Assembly: GCA_963675185.2 (NCBI GenBank)
Contig: CAXXOH010000003.1
Location: forward strand, 1,302,001 to 1,366,000
Length of the DNA: 64,000 nucleotides
Direction of reading: 5' to 3'
DNA from: Ilyobacter_A sp963675185
GTDB lineage: Bacteria > Fusobacteriota > Fusobacteriia > Fusobacteriales > Fusobacteriaceae
Shown piece after piece: positions 28,606-37,275 of the stretch; within the stretch, counting starts at the first letter, position 1, and the number at the start of each line of letters is the position of its first letter. A model generated the notes under the pieces. The model was not told the DNA's origin. It saw only the letters and a program-made list of their open reading frames with translations, and did no database searches. A program made the position numbers and the translations under genes.

Positions 28606-28998
28606 ATGGATAACGGCATAGATATAACGACGCCTGCATTTCTTTTTTCTACAATCTCTCTTTTGATGGGTGCCTATACCGCTAGGTTTAGCGCCATTTC
28701 AAAATTAATCAGAAAACTTCACCATGAAGTAAAGAATGGTCAGCAGAGCTTTGGGGTATTAGAAACCCAGATTGGGATTTTGAATAGGAGACTTAGGTAT
28801 GTAAAATATCTTCAATTTTTCGCAGTACTTTCTCTTTTCTCCTCCACCTTTGCCATGTTAACCATACTTGTAGATTTTATGTTTTTAGGTATATTCAATT
28901 TTGTACTGTCGCTTATATTTTTTATGGTGTCCCTTATTTTTTCAATATTGGAGATACAATCTTCAGTAAGGGCCATAAATTGGCAGATAGAGATTTAA
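28606..28998 (+). CDS. DUF2721 membrane protein 1
   Basis: 130 aa with three hydrophobic segments: about 8-26, 68-90 and 95-118. PAFLFSTISLLMGAYTARFSAISKLIRKLH and LETQIGILNRRLRYVKYLQFFAVLSLFSS are DUF2721 features. Function unknown. GGGGGGAGG ribosome site. Followed 15 bases later by a paralogue, so likely a pair in one operon. Confidence 0.75.
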   Translation: MDNGIDITTPAFLFSTISLLMGAYTARFSAISKLIRKLHHEVKNGQQSFGVLETQIGILNRRLRYVKYLQFFAVLSLFSSTFAMLTILVDFMFLGIFNFVLSLIFFMVSLIFSILEIQSSVRAINWQIEI

Positions 28999-29013
28999 CC
29001 AGGAGGTAAACAG

Positions 29014-29478
29014 ATGAAATTAACACTAACTACACCGGCTCTTATATTTTCAACTATATCACTGTTGTTACTGGCTTATACAAACAGGTTTATAGGAGTG
29101 GCTTCACTTATTAGGAGCCTTCATGAAAAAGCAAAGGAAGTCGGGGAAAAAGATTATATAATCGGTTCTCAGATATCAACACTACAAAAAAGGGTTATAT
29201 TGATAAGGAACATGCAGCTCCTAGCCATCCTATCACTGTTTTTTTGTGTATTCTCGATGTTTTTACTGTTCTTCAATAAGAACACAGCCGGAGAGATCAT
29301 ATTCGCAATAGGCCTACTACTTTTGATGGTTTCCCTGCTTCTTTCGGCTATAGAGATCAATATATCTGTACACGCACTTAGTATTCAACTTAGTGAATGT
29401 ATTGGCAATGAATGTTCACTAGAGACCCCTGATAAGAAGACGAAAAACGATTTTATTTTAAATTTTCAGAACAAATAA
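29014..29478 (+). CDS. DUF2721 membrane protein 2
   Basis: 154 aa, paralogue of the preceding protein: PALIFSTISLLLLAYTNRFIGVASLIRSLH, SQISTLQKRVILIRNMQLLAILSLFF, and a third segment at about 95-118, with an extra hydrophilic C-terminal tail (residues 130-154). Tandem duplication is the simplest origin. Function unknown; may form a heteromer with its neighbour. AGGAGG ribosome site; terminator at 29493-29522. Confidence 0.75.
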   Translation: MKLTLTTPALIFSTISLLLLAYTNRFIGVASLIRSLHEKAKEVGEKDYIIGSQISTLQKRVILIRNMQLLAILSLFFCVFSMFLLFFNKNTAGEIIFAIGLLLLMVSLLLSAIEINISVHALSIQLSECIGNECSLETPDKKTKNDFILNFQNK

Positions 29479-29492
29479 AAGTTAAAAAAGTT

Positions 29493-29522
29493 AAAACAGA
29501 TGTAAAAAACCTGTTTTTTTTT
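29493..29522 (+). terminator. Terminator of the DUF2721 pair
   Basis: AAAACAG / CTGTTTT stem, 11-nt loop, long T run. Confidence 0.7.
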
Positions 29523-29774
29523 GTCATTAAATTAATTAAATTAACAGAAAAAACATGTTTCGATTATCAAAAAAACTAAAAAAAGTGCAATAATTATAGG
29601 AATAATAAACATAAAAAATATAGCGAAAGAGGAAAAAAATAAAAACATAGTAAAATATAAATTTGACAAAAACTGTTAAAAAATGAAAATATAAAGATAA
29701 CTTACAAAACAATTTTTTTTTGATTTTTTGTTTTATTTTTTCACATACTGTGATGCAAAATCCCTCACATATTG

Positions 29775-29803
29775 TTGCAATACAAAATAGATTATGGTAT
29801 AAT
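29775..29803 (+). promoter_or_regulatory. Promoter of the hydrogenase operon
   Basis: TTGCAA (29775-29780), 17 nt, TATAAT (29798-29803) with extended -10 TGG. Transcription start expected near 29810. The rest of 29523-29774 is very AT-rich with no gene. Confidence 0.75.
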
Positions 29804-29833
29804 CACAAGCGGTCAATAAGGTTCGGCACATAT

Positions 29834-29851
29834 TTGTTTAAAAATTCACAA
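29834..29851 (+). promoter_or_regulatory. Probable Rex operator upstream of the hydrogenase operon
   Basis: TTGTTTA AAAA TTCACAA: an 18-base site with the Rex layout of two inverted 7-mers and a 4-base spacer; right half perfect, left half one or two mismatches. It sits about 25 bases after the predicted start, a roadblock position. Confidence 0.55.
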
Positions 29852-29963
29852 TCACTTAAAATCAACACTTGCTGAGCCAGTTTTTTTATATATTTTTAAG
29901 GAGACAATAGATTTTACAAAATAGATTTAAGCTCGATATTATTTTTATTAAAGGAGGAAAAAA

Positions 29964-30455
29964 ATGTCTGCGTGCGATAACAAATTAAAGCAAGAGTGTT
30001 TTAGGGAGTTGGAAGAATTCATCGACTGTCTTCCAGAAAAAGAAGGTGCTCTAATATCAGTACTTCACAAAGCACAAGAAATTTTTGGGTACTTACCGCA
30101 AGAGGTGCAAACTTTTGTTGCGGAAAGATTGGACGTTTCACTTGCTAAAGTTTACGGAGTTGTAAGTTTTTACTCATTCTTTACAATGACACCAAAAGGG
30201 AAATACCCTATTTCGGTATGTATGGGAACTGCTTGTTACGTAAGGGGAGCAGAAAAAGTTTTAAAAGAGTTTCAAGCTGAGCTCGGGATCGGACCTGGAG
30301 AGACTACTAAAGACGGAATATTCTCATTGGATGCGTTAAGATGTGTAGGTGCTTGTGGACTTGCTCCGGTTGTACTTATCGGTGAAGATGTATACGGAAA
30401 AGACGAAGCAAAAGACGTAAAAACATTAATCAAAAAATACAGTGAATTAGGATAA
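29964..30455 (+). CDS. hydC: NADH-linked [FeFe] hydrogenase NuoE-like subunit
   Basis: 163 aa. NuoE/HydC/HndA family: helical start (ELEEFIDCLPEKEGALISVLHKAQEIFGYLP), then a thioredoxin-like [2Fe-2S] domain with CMGTACYVRGAEKV and CVGACGLAPVV supplying the four cysteines. Transfers electrons between the flavin subunit and the hydrogenase. First gene of hydC - degraded gene - hydB - hydA. GGAGGAAAA precedes the ATG. A leader of ~150 bases with the Rex-like box comes before it. Strong codon bias. Confidence 0.93.
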   Translation: MSACDNKLKQECFRELEEFIDCLPEKEGALISVLHKAQEIFGYLPQEVQTFVAERLDVSLAKVYGVVSFYSFFTMTPKGKYPISVCMGTACYVRGAEKVLKEFQAELGIGPGETTKDGIFSLDALRCVGACGLAPVVLIGEDVYGKDEAKDVKTLIKKYSELG

Positions 30456-30467
30456 TAGGAGGTAGAA

Positions 30468-30887
30468 ATGTCTAAGAAAATTACTTCTTATGAAGAACTT
30501 TTAAAAAAAGGTAAAGAGTGCGAAGCAAAAATTGATATAAGAAAAAAATGAACCAATGCCTTGGATGAGGCTAAAATAATTATCAAAGTAGGAATAGGCT
30601 CTTCAAGTTTGTCAGCTAAAAAACTGGCGGATGAGCTTAGTATAGCTATTATTGAGAAGATAAAAAAAGATGAAATAAAAGACGTGGTTGTTTATCAGAC
30701 AGAATTTTATGGATATGAGGGAGATAAGCCGTCTCTTGAGATAATTATTCCTGAAAAGGGACAGGTTGTATTCGGAAACATGGACATAAAAGGGGCTCTT
30801 GAAATTGTTGAAAGATACTTGATAAACACCGAGGAGATAGAGAAGTTCTTAGTAGATAATGATGGAAACAAAATATGCAATCATTAA
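30468..30887 (+). pseudogene. Cysteine-less ferredoxin-like protein interrupted by in-frame TGA
   Basis: Frame opens at ATG 30468 (MSKKITSYEELL, good AGGAGG site), meets TGA at 30549-30551 after 27 codons, and stays open in the same frame to 30887. The part after the stop (DEAKIIIKVGIGSSSLSAKKLADEL, VVVYQTEFYGYEGDKPSLEI) has the thioredoxin-like ferredoxin fold of the small [2Fe-2S] proteins found at this place in related hydrogenase operons. Every cluster cysteine position reads Ser, Phe or other residues. Options: nonsense-disrupted gene, split gene restarting at TTG 30561, or read-through. See findings. Confidence 0.6.
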
Positions 30888-30898
30888 GGAGGTTAAAA

Positions 30899-32686
30899 AT
30901 GTCATACAAAAAGCATGTCCTAATTTGTGGTGGGACAGGTTGTTTATCTTCTAAAAGTGCCCAAATCGCTGGAAATATAAAAGAAATTCTAAAAGAAAAA
31001 GGTATGGAGGATGAAGTTCAGGTAGTTTTAACAGGGTGTTTCGGTTTCTGTGAAAAGGGGCCTATCGTTAAAATAATGCCAGAGAACACATTCTACGTAG
31101 AGGTAAGACCTGAACACGCAGCTAGAATAGTAGAAGAAGACCTTATAAAAGGTGAGAAAATAGAAACTTTACTTTACAGAGATCCTTTAACTAAAGAGAG
31201 GATCGCAGAAGGCGAAAACATGGAGTTCTACAAAAAACAACAAAGGATCGCCCTTAGAAACTGCGGACTTATCGACCCTGAAAACATCGAAGAGTACCTA
31301 GGTAACAGAGGATACCAAGCTTTAGGTAAAATAATTACACAGCAAGCTCCTCAAGATGTAATAAACGAAGTTAAACTTGCAGGAATAAGAGGAAGAGGTG
31401 GAGGAGGATTCCCTACCGGTCTTAAATGGCAATTTGCATTAAACAATGAAGCGGACCAAAAATACGTGGTATGTAACGCGGACGAAGGAGATCCGGGAGC
31501 ATTCATGGACAGGGCTATACTAGAAGGAGATCCTCACTCAATTGTTGAAGCTATGGCAATATGCGGATACGCTACAAAAGCTTCTAAAGGGCTAGTTTAT
31601 ATAAGAGCTGAGTACCCACTAGCTATAAAAAGACTTAAAAAAGCTATAAACGATGCTAAAGAGTACGGATTGCTAGGAGAAAACATCTTAGGAACTGACT
31701 TCAGCTTCGACATAGATATAAAATACGGAGCAGGAGCTTTCGTATGTGGAGAGGAAACTGCTCTTATTCACTCTATGGAAGGTGAAAGAGGAGAGCCTAC
31801 TTCTAAACCACCATTCCCTGCAGAAGCTGGATACTGGGGAAAACCTACAAACGTTAACAACGTAGAGACGTTTGCAAACATACCTGAAATCATCTTAAAC
31901 GGTGGAGAATGGTTTAAAGGAATAGGTACAGAAAAATCTTCTGGAACTAAAGTTTTTGCATTAGCAGGTAAAATAAACAACGTAGGGCTAGTAGAAGTAC
32001 CTATGGGGACTAAATTGAGAGAAGTTATCTACGAAATAGGTGGAGGAATTAAAGACGGTAAGAAGTTTAAAGCTGTTCAAACTGGAGGACCTTCAGGAGG
32101 ATGCTTGACAGAAGACGACTTAGACACTCCAATCGATTTCGATACATTAACAGCAAAAGGATCTATGATGGGATCTGGTGGAATGATCGTAATGGACGAA
32201 GATGACTGTATGGTTGCAGTTTCTAAATTCTACCTAGACTTCACTGTAGAAGAATCATGTGGTAAATGTACTCCTTGTAGAATAGGAAATACAAGACTTT
32301 ATGAAATCTTGGACAAAATTACAAAAGGTAAGGGAACAATGGAAGACCTAGACCTTTTAAGAGAGCTATCTGAGACAATAAAAGATACTTCACTTTGCGG
32401 ACTTGGACAAACATCGCCAAACCCAGTTCTATCTACACTTAACAAATTCTGGGATGAGTATGTTGCTCACGTTACAGATAAAAAATGTCCTGCAGGGGCA
32501 TGTTCGGATCTTATCCAATACAAAATCAACGAAAAATGTATCGGATGTACAGCGTGTGCTAGAGTATGTCCAGTATCATGTATCTCAGGAAAAGTTAAAG
32601 AAAAGCACATTATCGACCAAGAAAAATGTATTAAATGTGGTGCATGCTACACAACTTGTAAATTTAATGCTATCGAAAGAGGATAA
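30899..32686 (+). CDS. hydB: NADH-linked [FeFe] hydrogenase NuoF-like subunit
   Basis: 595 aa. Start at ATG 30899 after AAGGAGG. Order of domains: N-terminal [2Fe-2S] thioredoxin-like domain (CGGTGC...CFGFCEKGP); FMN/NADH domain with GRGGGGFPTGLKW and GAYVCGEET-like GAFVCGEETALI; SLBB domain; [4Fe-4S] motif CGKCTPCRIG with the distal Cys; C-terminal 2[4Fe-4S] ferredoxin (CIGCTACARVC, CIKCGACYTTC). It is the NAD(H) and flavin site of the trimeric, probably electron-bifurcating, hydrogenase. High-expression codon use. Confidence 0.95.
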   Translation: MSYKKHVLICGGTGCLSSKSAQIAGNIKEILKEKGMEDEVQVVLTGCFGFCEKGPIVKIMPENTFYVEVRPEHAARIVEEDLIKGEKIETLLYRDPLTKERIAEGENMEFYKKQQRIALRNCGLIDPENIEEYLGNRGYQALGKIITQQAPQDVINEVKLAGIRGRGGGGFPTGLKWQFALNNEADQKYVVCNADEGDPGAFMDRAILEGDPHSIVEAMAICGYATKASKGLVYIRAEYPLAIKRLKKAINDAKEYGLLGENILGTDFSFDIDIKYGAGAFVCGEETALIHSMEGERGEPTSKPPFPAEAGYWGKPTNVNNVETFANIPEIILNGGEWFKGIGTEKSSGTKVFALAGKINNVGLVEVPMGTKLREVIYEIGGGIKDGKKFKAVQTGGPSGGCLTEDDLDTPIDFDTLTAKGSMMGSGGMIVMDEDDCMVAVSKFYLDFTVEESCGKCTPCRIGNTRLYEILDKITKGKGTMEDLDLLRELSETIKDTSLCGLGQTSPNPVLSTLNKFWDEYVAHVTDKKCPAGACSDLIQYKINEKCIGCTACARVCPVSCISGKVKEKHIIDQEKCIKCGACYTTCKFNAIERG

Positions 32687-32712
32687 AAAAGTCAAAGGAG
32701 TTGAAAGGTTAA

Positions 32713-34470
32713 ATGGAAATGGTAAAACTTACTATAGATGGTATCCAAACAGAAGCGCCTAAAGGAGCTACAATACTTTCTGCAGCTAAGACGCTTGGAA
32801 TAGAAGTTCCTTCTTTATGCCACCTTCAAATAGGTGCAGCTGACTATAAAAATGACTGTGCATCTTGTAGAATCTGTGTGGTAGAAGTAGAAGGAAGAAG
32901 AAACTTAGCACCTTCGTGCGCTACTCCGGTTTACGAAGGGATGGTTGTTACGACCAACTCTATGAGAGTAATGCAAAAAAGAAAAACTGTATTAGAATTA
33001 ATGCTTTCTGACCACCCTAAAGATTGTTTGGCTTGCTCTAAAAACGGGGAGTGCGAACTTCAAGACCTAGCTATCCAATTTGGTGTAAGAGAAGTAAGAT
33101 TCGCTGGAAAAGAATCTACATACAGACAAGATATATCACCTTCTATCATAAGAGATATAGACAAATGTATCATGTGTAGAAGATGTGAAACTATGTGTAA
33201 TGTAGTACAAACTTGTGGAGTTTTATCTGGTGTAAACAGAGGATTCGAAGCTGTTGTTGCACCTGCTTTCGAGCAAGATCTAAGCGACTCAACATGTACT
33301 TACTGCGGACAGTGTGTTGCTGTATGTCCTGTAGGAGCTCTTCATGAAGCTGACTATACATGGGATGTAGTAAAAGCCCTGGCTAACCCAAGCAAAAAGG
33401 TTATTGTACAAGTTGCACCTGCTGTAAGGGTTGCACTAGGTGAAGAATTCGGACTTGAGCCAGGAACAGATGTGACTGGTAAAATGGTAGCAGCTCTTAG
33501 AAAACTTGGATTTGACAATGTTTTCGATACAAACTGGGCAGCTGACCTTACTATAATGGAAGAAGGTTCAGAATTCAAAGACAGACTGGAAAAATTCCTA
33601 GCTGGGGACAAAGATGTAAAACTTCCACTGCTAACTTCTTGTTGTCCTGCATGGGTTAAATTCTTCGAGCATAACTACCCTGATATGCTAGACGTTCCTT
33701 CAACTGCAAAATCACCACAACAAATGTTTGGTGCGGTAGCTAAAGGAATCTGGGCTCCAGAAGAAGGTATAAACAGAGAAGACCTAGTGGTTGTATCTGT
33801 AATGCCTTGTCTGGCTAAAAAATACGAAGTTTCAAGGGAGGAGTTCTCTGTAGACGGGAACCCAGATGTGGATATTTCAATCTCTACAAGGGAACTTGCA
33901 AAATTATTGAAACAAGCTAACATCGACCTTAAAGGTTTAAAAGATGAGGAGTTTGACAACCCTCTAGGGGCATCAACTGGAGCAGCTGATATATTCGGTA
34001 GAACAGGTGGAGTTATAGAAGCTGCTACAAGAACAGTTTACGAATGGGTAACTGGAGAAACACTTGAAAGTGTTGATTTTGAAGCTCTAAGAGGATGGGA
34101 AGGATTTAGAGCCGCTAACGTAAAAGTAGGAGATCTTGATCTTAGAATAGGAATCGCCCACGGACTAGGAGAAGCAAGAAAAATGCTTGATAAAATAAGA
34201 ACTGGAGAAGAAAACTTCCATGCTATAGAGATCATGGCATGTAAAGGTGGATGTATCGGTGGAGGAGGACAGCCTTTCCATCACGGTAAAGAATCTGTTC
34301 TTAAGAAAAGAACAAAAGGAATCAATGCAATCGATGAAGGTAAAAAAATGAGAAAATCTCATGAAAATCCTTACATAAAAGAAATCTATGAAAAACACCT
34401 AGGAGAACCAATGAGCCATAAAGCTCACCACTTGCTACACACTAAATATTTCGCAAGAAAAGGTAAATAA
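32713..34470 (+). CDS. hydA: [FeFe] hydrogenase catalytic subunit HydA
   Basis: 585 aa. N-terminal [2Fe-2S] plant-type domain (Cys in CASCRICVVEV), His-Cys3 [4Fe-4S] motif (DHPKDCLACSKNGEC), 2[4Fe-4S] ferredoxin (CIMCRRCETMC, CTYCGQCVAVC), then the H-cluster domain: TSCCPAW, MPCLAKKYE and ACKGGCIGGGGQP carry the ligands. The M3-type layout matches NADH/ferredoxin-dependent bifurcating hydrogenases, but the C-terminal [2Fe-2S] extension of Thermotoga HydA is absent. Makes H2 from reduced ferredoxin and NADH. Maturases hydE/F/G are not in the window. ATG at 32713; ATG 32719 is possible. Confidence 0.96.
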   Translation: MEMVKLTIDGIQTEAPKGATILSAAKTLGIEVPSLCHLQIGAADYKNDCASCRICVVEVEGRRNLAPSCATPVYEGMVVTTNSMRVMQKRKTVLELMLSDHPKDCLACSKNGECELQDLAIQFGVREVRFAGKESTYRQDISPSIIRDIDKCIMCRRCETMCNVVQTCGVLSGVNRGFEAVVAPAFEQDLSDSTCTYCGQCVAVCPVGALHEADYTWDVVKALANPSKKVIVQVAPAVRVALGEEFGLEPGTDVTGKMVAALRKLGFDNVFDTNWAADLTIMEEGSEFKDRLEKFLAGDKDVKLPLLTSCCPAWVKFFEHNYPDMLDVPSTAKSPQQMFGAVAKGIWAPEEGINREDLVVVSVMPCLAKKYEVSREEFSVDGNPDVDISISTRELAKLLKQANIDLKGLKDEEFDNPLGASTGAADIFGRTGGVIEAATRTVYEWVTGETLESVDFEALRGWEGFRAANVKVGDLDLRIGIAHGLGEARKMLDKIRTGEENFHAIEIMACKGGCIGGGGQPFHHGKESVLKKRTKGINAIDEGKKMRKSHENPYIKEIYEKHLGEPMSHKAHHLLHTKYFARKGK

Positions 34471-34474
34471 TTAT

Positions 34475-34508
34475 AAAAAGACAGGAGGCATATGCCTCCT
34501 GTCTTTTT
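34475..34508. terminator. Bidirectional terminator between hydA and ugd
   Basis: AAAAAGACAGGAGGCA with its complement TGCCTCCTGTCTTTTT: 15-bp near-perfect palindrome. Confidence 0.92.
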
Positions 34509-35829
34509 AATTTTGACCCACTGGGAAATATTTAAATAGTCTTCTAATCTCTGTATTTTTTGCAAAAACATTTCTCAGGTCGAAAAAGTAATCCCCCTTC
34601 ATACGGGCTTTTATTTTTTCCAAATTCATACCCCTGAATTGGTTCCACTCAGTTATCAAAACCACCGCGTCAGACTCATTGACTGTGGAATACTCGTCGG
34701 CACAGTAGGTGACGTACTCTTCTATATCCTCCAGCCTCCACCTGGCCTCTTCCATTCCCTGAGGGCAGTAGGCTTTTATATTAGCCCCGTTTTTTACGAT
34801 CCCCTTTATTATATCTATGCTAGGGGCATCTCTCATATCATCCGTTTCTGGCTTGAACGAAAGGCCTAGAACAGCCACGGTTTTTCCTTCTAAACTTTCC
34901 ATATTTCTAATTATTTTATCAACCATTTTTTTCTTCTGCTTTTCATTTGCTTCTATTGCCGCTTGGATAATTTTGAACTCTTCACCGTGTTTTTTAGCTA
35001 TATCCACAATAGCTTTAGTATCTTTAGGGAAACATGAACCCCCATAACCCGGGCCACAGTGCAGGAATTTTGGAGAAATCCTACCATCCATCCCCATTGC
35101 CCTGGCGATCTCCTGGGTGTTTGCACCAACTTTTTCTGCTAAAAGAGCCATCTCATTAATAAACGAGATTTTCACAGCCAGGAAGGCATTTGAAGCATAT
35201 TTTATCATTTCGGCGGTCTCTATATTTGTGAATAAAAAAGGAGTCTGGTTTATATAAAGTACATCATACACCTTTTTCATTATTTCTTTAGCTTTCTCAG
35301 ATTCTGTTCCTATTACAATCCTATCCGGCCTTAAGCAGTCCCCTATGGCTTTACCTTCCCTTAAAAACTCTGGGTTTGAAACTATATCAAACTCTAGATT
35401 CGATCCCCTTGTGTCTAATTGGGCTTGAATAGCATCTGCAACCAGTTTGCCAGTTCCAACAGGTACAGTAGATTTGTCTACAATAACCTTGTATTTATCC
35501 ATATACTTGCCTATATTTTCGGCAACCTCAAGCACATATTTCAGGTCCGCGCTCCCGTCGTCTGCAGGCGGAGTACCAACTGCTATAAAGATGACCTCTG
35601 AGTTTTTTACAGTGTGCTCAATATCGGTGCTGAATGTTATACGACCATCCTTAAGATTTTTTTCTAGAAGGTCTTCTAGCCCCGGTTCGTATATTGGAGA
35701 GATGCCATTTTGAAGTTTTTTTATTTTTTTCTCATCCACATCCATACATATCACTTCAAGTCCAAAGTTTGACAGGATCACTCCTTGGACCAGTCCCACA
35801 TATCCTGTACCTATAACCCCTATTTTCAT
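34507..35829 (-). CDS. ugd: UDP-glucose 6-dehydrogenase
   Basis: 440 aa. Oxidises UDP-glucose to UDP-glucuronate with NAD+. N-terminal Rossmann motif GTGYVGLVQGVILSNFG; VDKSTVPVGTG; central GAN..EMIKYASNAFLAVKIS; active-site loop CGPGYGGSCFPKDTKA with the catalytic Cys; C-terminal LGLSFKPETDDMRDAPS. Its product is the substrate of the epimerase at 36297-37262. Separated from that gene by repeat copy C, yet on the same strand. Confidence 0.95.
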   Translation of the reverse strand: MKIGVIGTGYVGLVQGVILSNFGLEVICMDVDEKKIKKLQNGISPIYEPGLEDLLEKNLKDGRITFSTDIEHTVKNSEVIFIAVGTPPADDGSADLKYVLEVAENIGKYMDKYKVIVDKSTVPVGTGKLVADAIQAQLDTRGSNLEFDIVSNPEFLREGKAIGDCLRPDRIVIGTESEKAKEIMKKVYDVLYINQTPFLFTNIETAEMIKYASNAFLAVKISFINEMALLAEKVGANTQEIARAMGMDGRISPKFLHCGPGYGGSCFPKDTKAIVDIAKKHGEEFKIIQAAIEANEKQKKKMVDKIIRNMESLEGKTVAVLGLSFKPETDDMRDAPSIDIIKGIVKNGANIKAYCPQGMEEARWRLEDIEEYVTYCADEYSTVNESDAVVLITEWNQFRGMNLEKIKARMKGDYFFDLRNVFAKNTEIRRLFKYFPVGQN

Positions 35830-35920
35830 GTAATACCACCCATTCTTTTAGTTTGTAAAATAATCAAAAATTAACAGCCTATATAATATGCATCTGTTAA
35901 CTTTTTTGAATTTTAATTTA

Positions 35921-36230
35921 AGTATTGGATTTATTTAAAGTCGATAATGAAAAACATTTTTTTAGTCACGAATCGCACGAATATACACGAATAAAAAATC
36001 AAATAAAATGATATTTTTGGCACAGAGCTACACTGAAAAAAATAAAAAGTTTCACAAAGTAAAAAGAAAACTTAGTCACGAATTGCACGAATGATAACTT
36101 AGAAAAAAATTAATTCGTGAGATTTGTGAAGATTCATGACAAAAAATTAATTTTAATAGGTTTTCTCTGTGCAGCTCATGTTTGCCAGCTCTGTGAAACT
36201 CTGTACTTAAAAAAAGCTTTTTTAAATAAA
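35921..36230. repeat. Dispersed intergenic repeat, copy C
   Basis: TATTGGATTTATTTAAAGTC (35923); TAGTCACGAATCGCACGAAT (35962-35981); GGCACAGAGCTACACTG (36019); a second left arm TTAGTCACGAATTGCACGAA (36072); right arm AATTCGTGAGATTTGTGAAG (36112); CTCTGTGCAGCTCATG (36165) and CTCTGTGAAACTCTGT (36190). The left arm is doubled only in this copy. Fills the ugd-epimerase gap. Confidence 0.82.
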
Positions 36231-36296
36231 TTCAGATAGCCGTTAGAGATTTCAACTGAGCTAAAGATTACTAAAAATATCTATTTTATACAACGA

Positions 36297-37262
36297 TCAG
36301 CTGTTCTCGGCGATATACCATTGTATAAATTTTTTGATCCCGTCCTCAAATTTTGTTTTTGGATTATACCCTAAAATTTCCTTTGCCTTTGATATATCGG
36401 CGAAGGTCTTTTCAACATCCCCTGCCTGCATAGGAAGTCTTTTTACGTTTGCCTTTGTCCCAAGCTCGTCTTCTATACACTTCAACATATGAGAAAGGGA
36501 GATGGTTTGTGATTCCCCCAGGTTGAATATCTCATAAACCCTGCTGTTTTCTTCAACGTATTTTATTGATTTCACCACGCCGTCTATTATGTCCTCTACA
36601 TAGGTGTAGTCCCTTTTGGTAGTTCCATCTCCATAAAAAGGAAGCTCATCTCCCTGGATTATTATTTTTGTGAACTTATGTATGGCAAGGTCAGGCCTCT
36701 GCCTAGGGCCGTAAACAGTAAAAAACCTAAGCATAGCCATGTCGATTCCGTAAAGGTGGTGGTATGTATGCCCCATCACTTCGCAGGATTTTTTAGTGGC
36801 GGCATACGGCGATATGGCGAAGTCAACTATATCAGTTTCTTTAAAAGGGACCTGCTTGTTGTTCCCGTATACGGAACTCGAGGATGCGCACACAAAATTT
36901 TTAACGCCGTATTTTTTGCACATTTCCAGCAGGTTCATGGTCCCAGCCACGTTAACCTCTTCGTATAGAAGCGGCTTTTCAATGGAGGGCCTGACGCCGG
37001 CCATGGCTGCCAGGTGTACCACTGCATCTATTTTATTTTGTCCAAATATTCTATCCAGGCTGTCTAGCTCCCTTATATCCGACCTTTCAAGAATATAGTT
37101 TTCTTTCCCAAGGTGCTGCGCTATGTTTTTTTCTTTTATGCCGGGATTGTAGAAGTCGTTGAAGTTGTCTACGTTGATTACCCGGGCACCATTTTCCACA
37201 AGGTAGTCACACAGGTGCGAGCCTATGAAACCTGCCCCACCGGTTACCAGATATGTTTTCAT
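36297..37262 (-). CDS. UDP-glucuronate 4-epimerase
   Basis: 321-aa extended short-chain dehydrogenase. TGGAGFIGSHL NAD site, catalytic Ser...YxxxK (SSSSVYG, SPYAATKKSCE), LAAMAGVRPSIEKPL and FTVYGPRQRPD characteristic of the GAE/LpsL-type epimerases that interconvert UDP-glucuronate and UDP-galacturonate. Supplies the sugar for the ArnT-like transferases beside it. Follows the transferase gene by 13 bases on the same strand. Confidence 0.88.
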   Translation of the reverse strand: MKTYLVTGGAGFIGSHLCDYLVENGARVINVDNFNDFYNPGIKEKNIAQHLGKENYILERSDIRELDSLDRIFGQNKIDAVVHLAAMAGVRPSIEKPLLYEEVNVAGTMNLLEMCKKYGVKNFVCASSSSVYGNNKQVPFKETDIVDFAISPYAATKKSCEVMGHTYHHLYGIDMAMLRFFTVYGPRQRPDLAIHKFTKIIIQGDELPFYGDGTTKRDYTYVEDIIDGVVKSIKYVEENSRVYEIFNLGESQTISLSHMLKCIEDELGTKANVKRLPMQAGDVEKTFADISKAKEILGYNPKTKFEDGIKKFIQWYIAENS

Positions 37263-37275
37263 ATTGCCTCCTAAT

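Noticed and set aside
30549..30590. Selenocysteine insertion at the in-frame TGA
   Set aside because: Only a 4-bp hairpin follows, and homologues at this operon position carry an ordinary residue there as far as I recall; kept as a remote option in the finding, not as a call.
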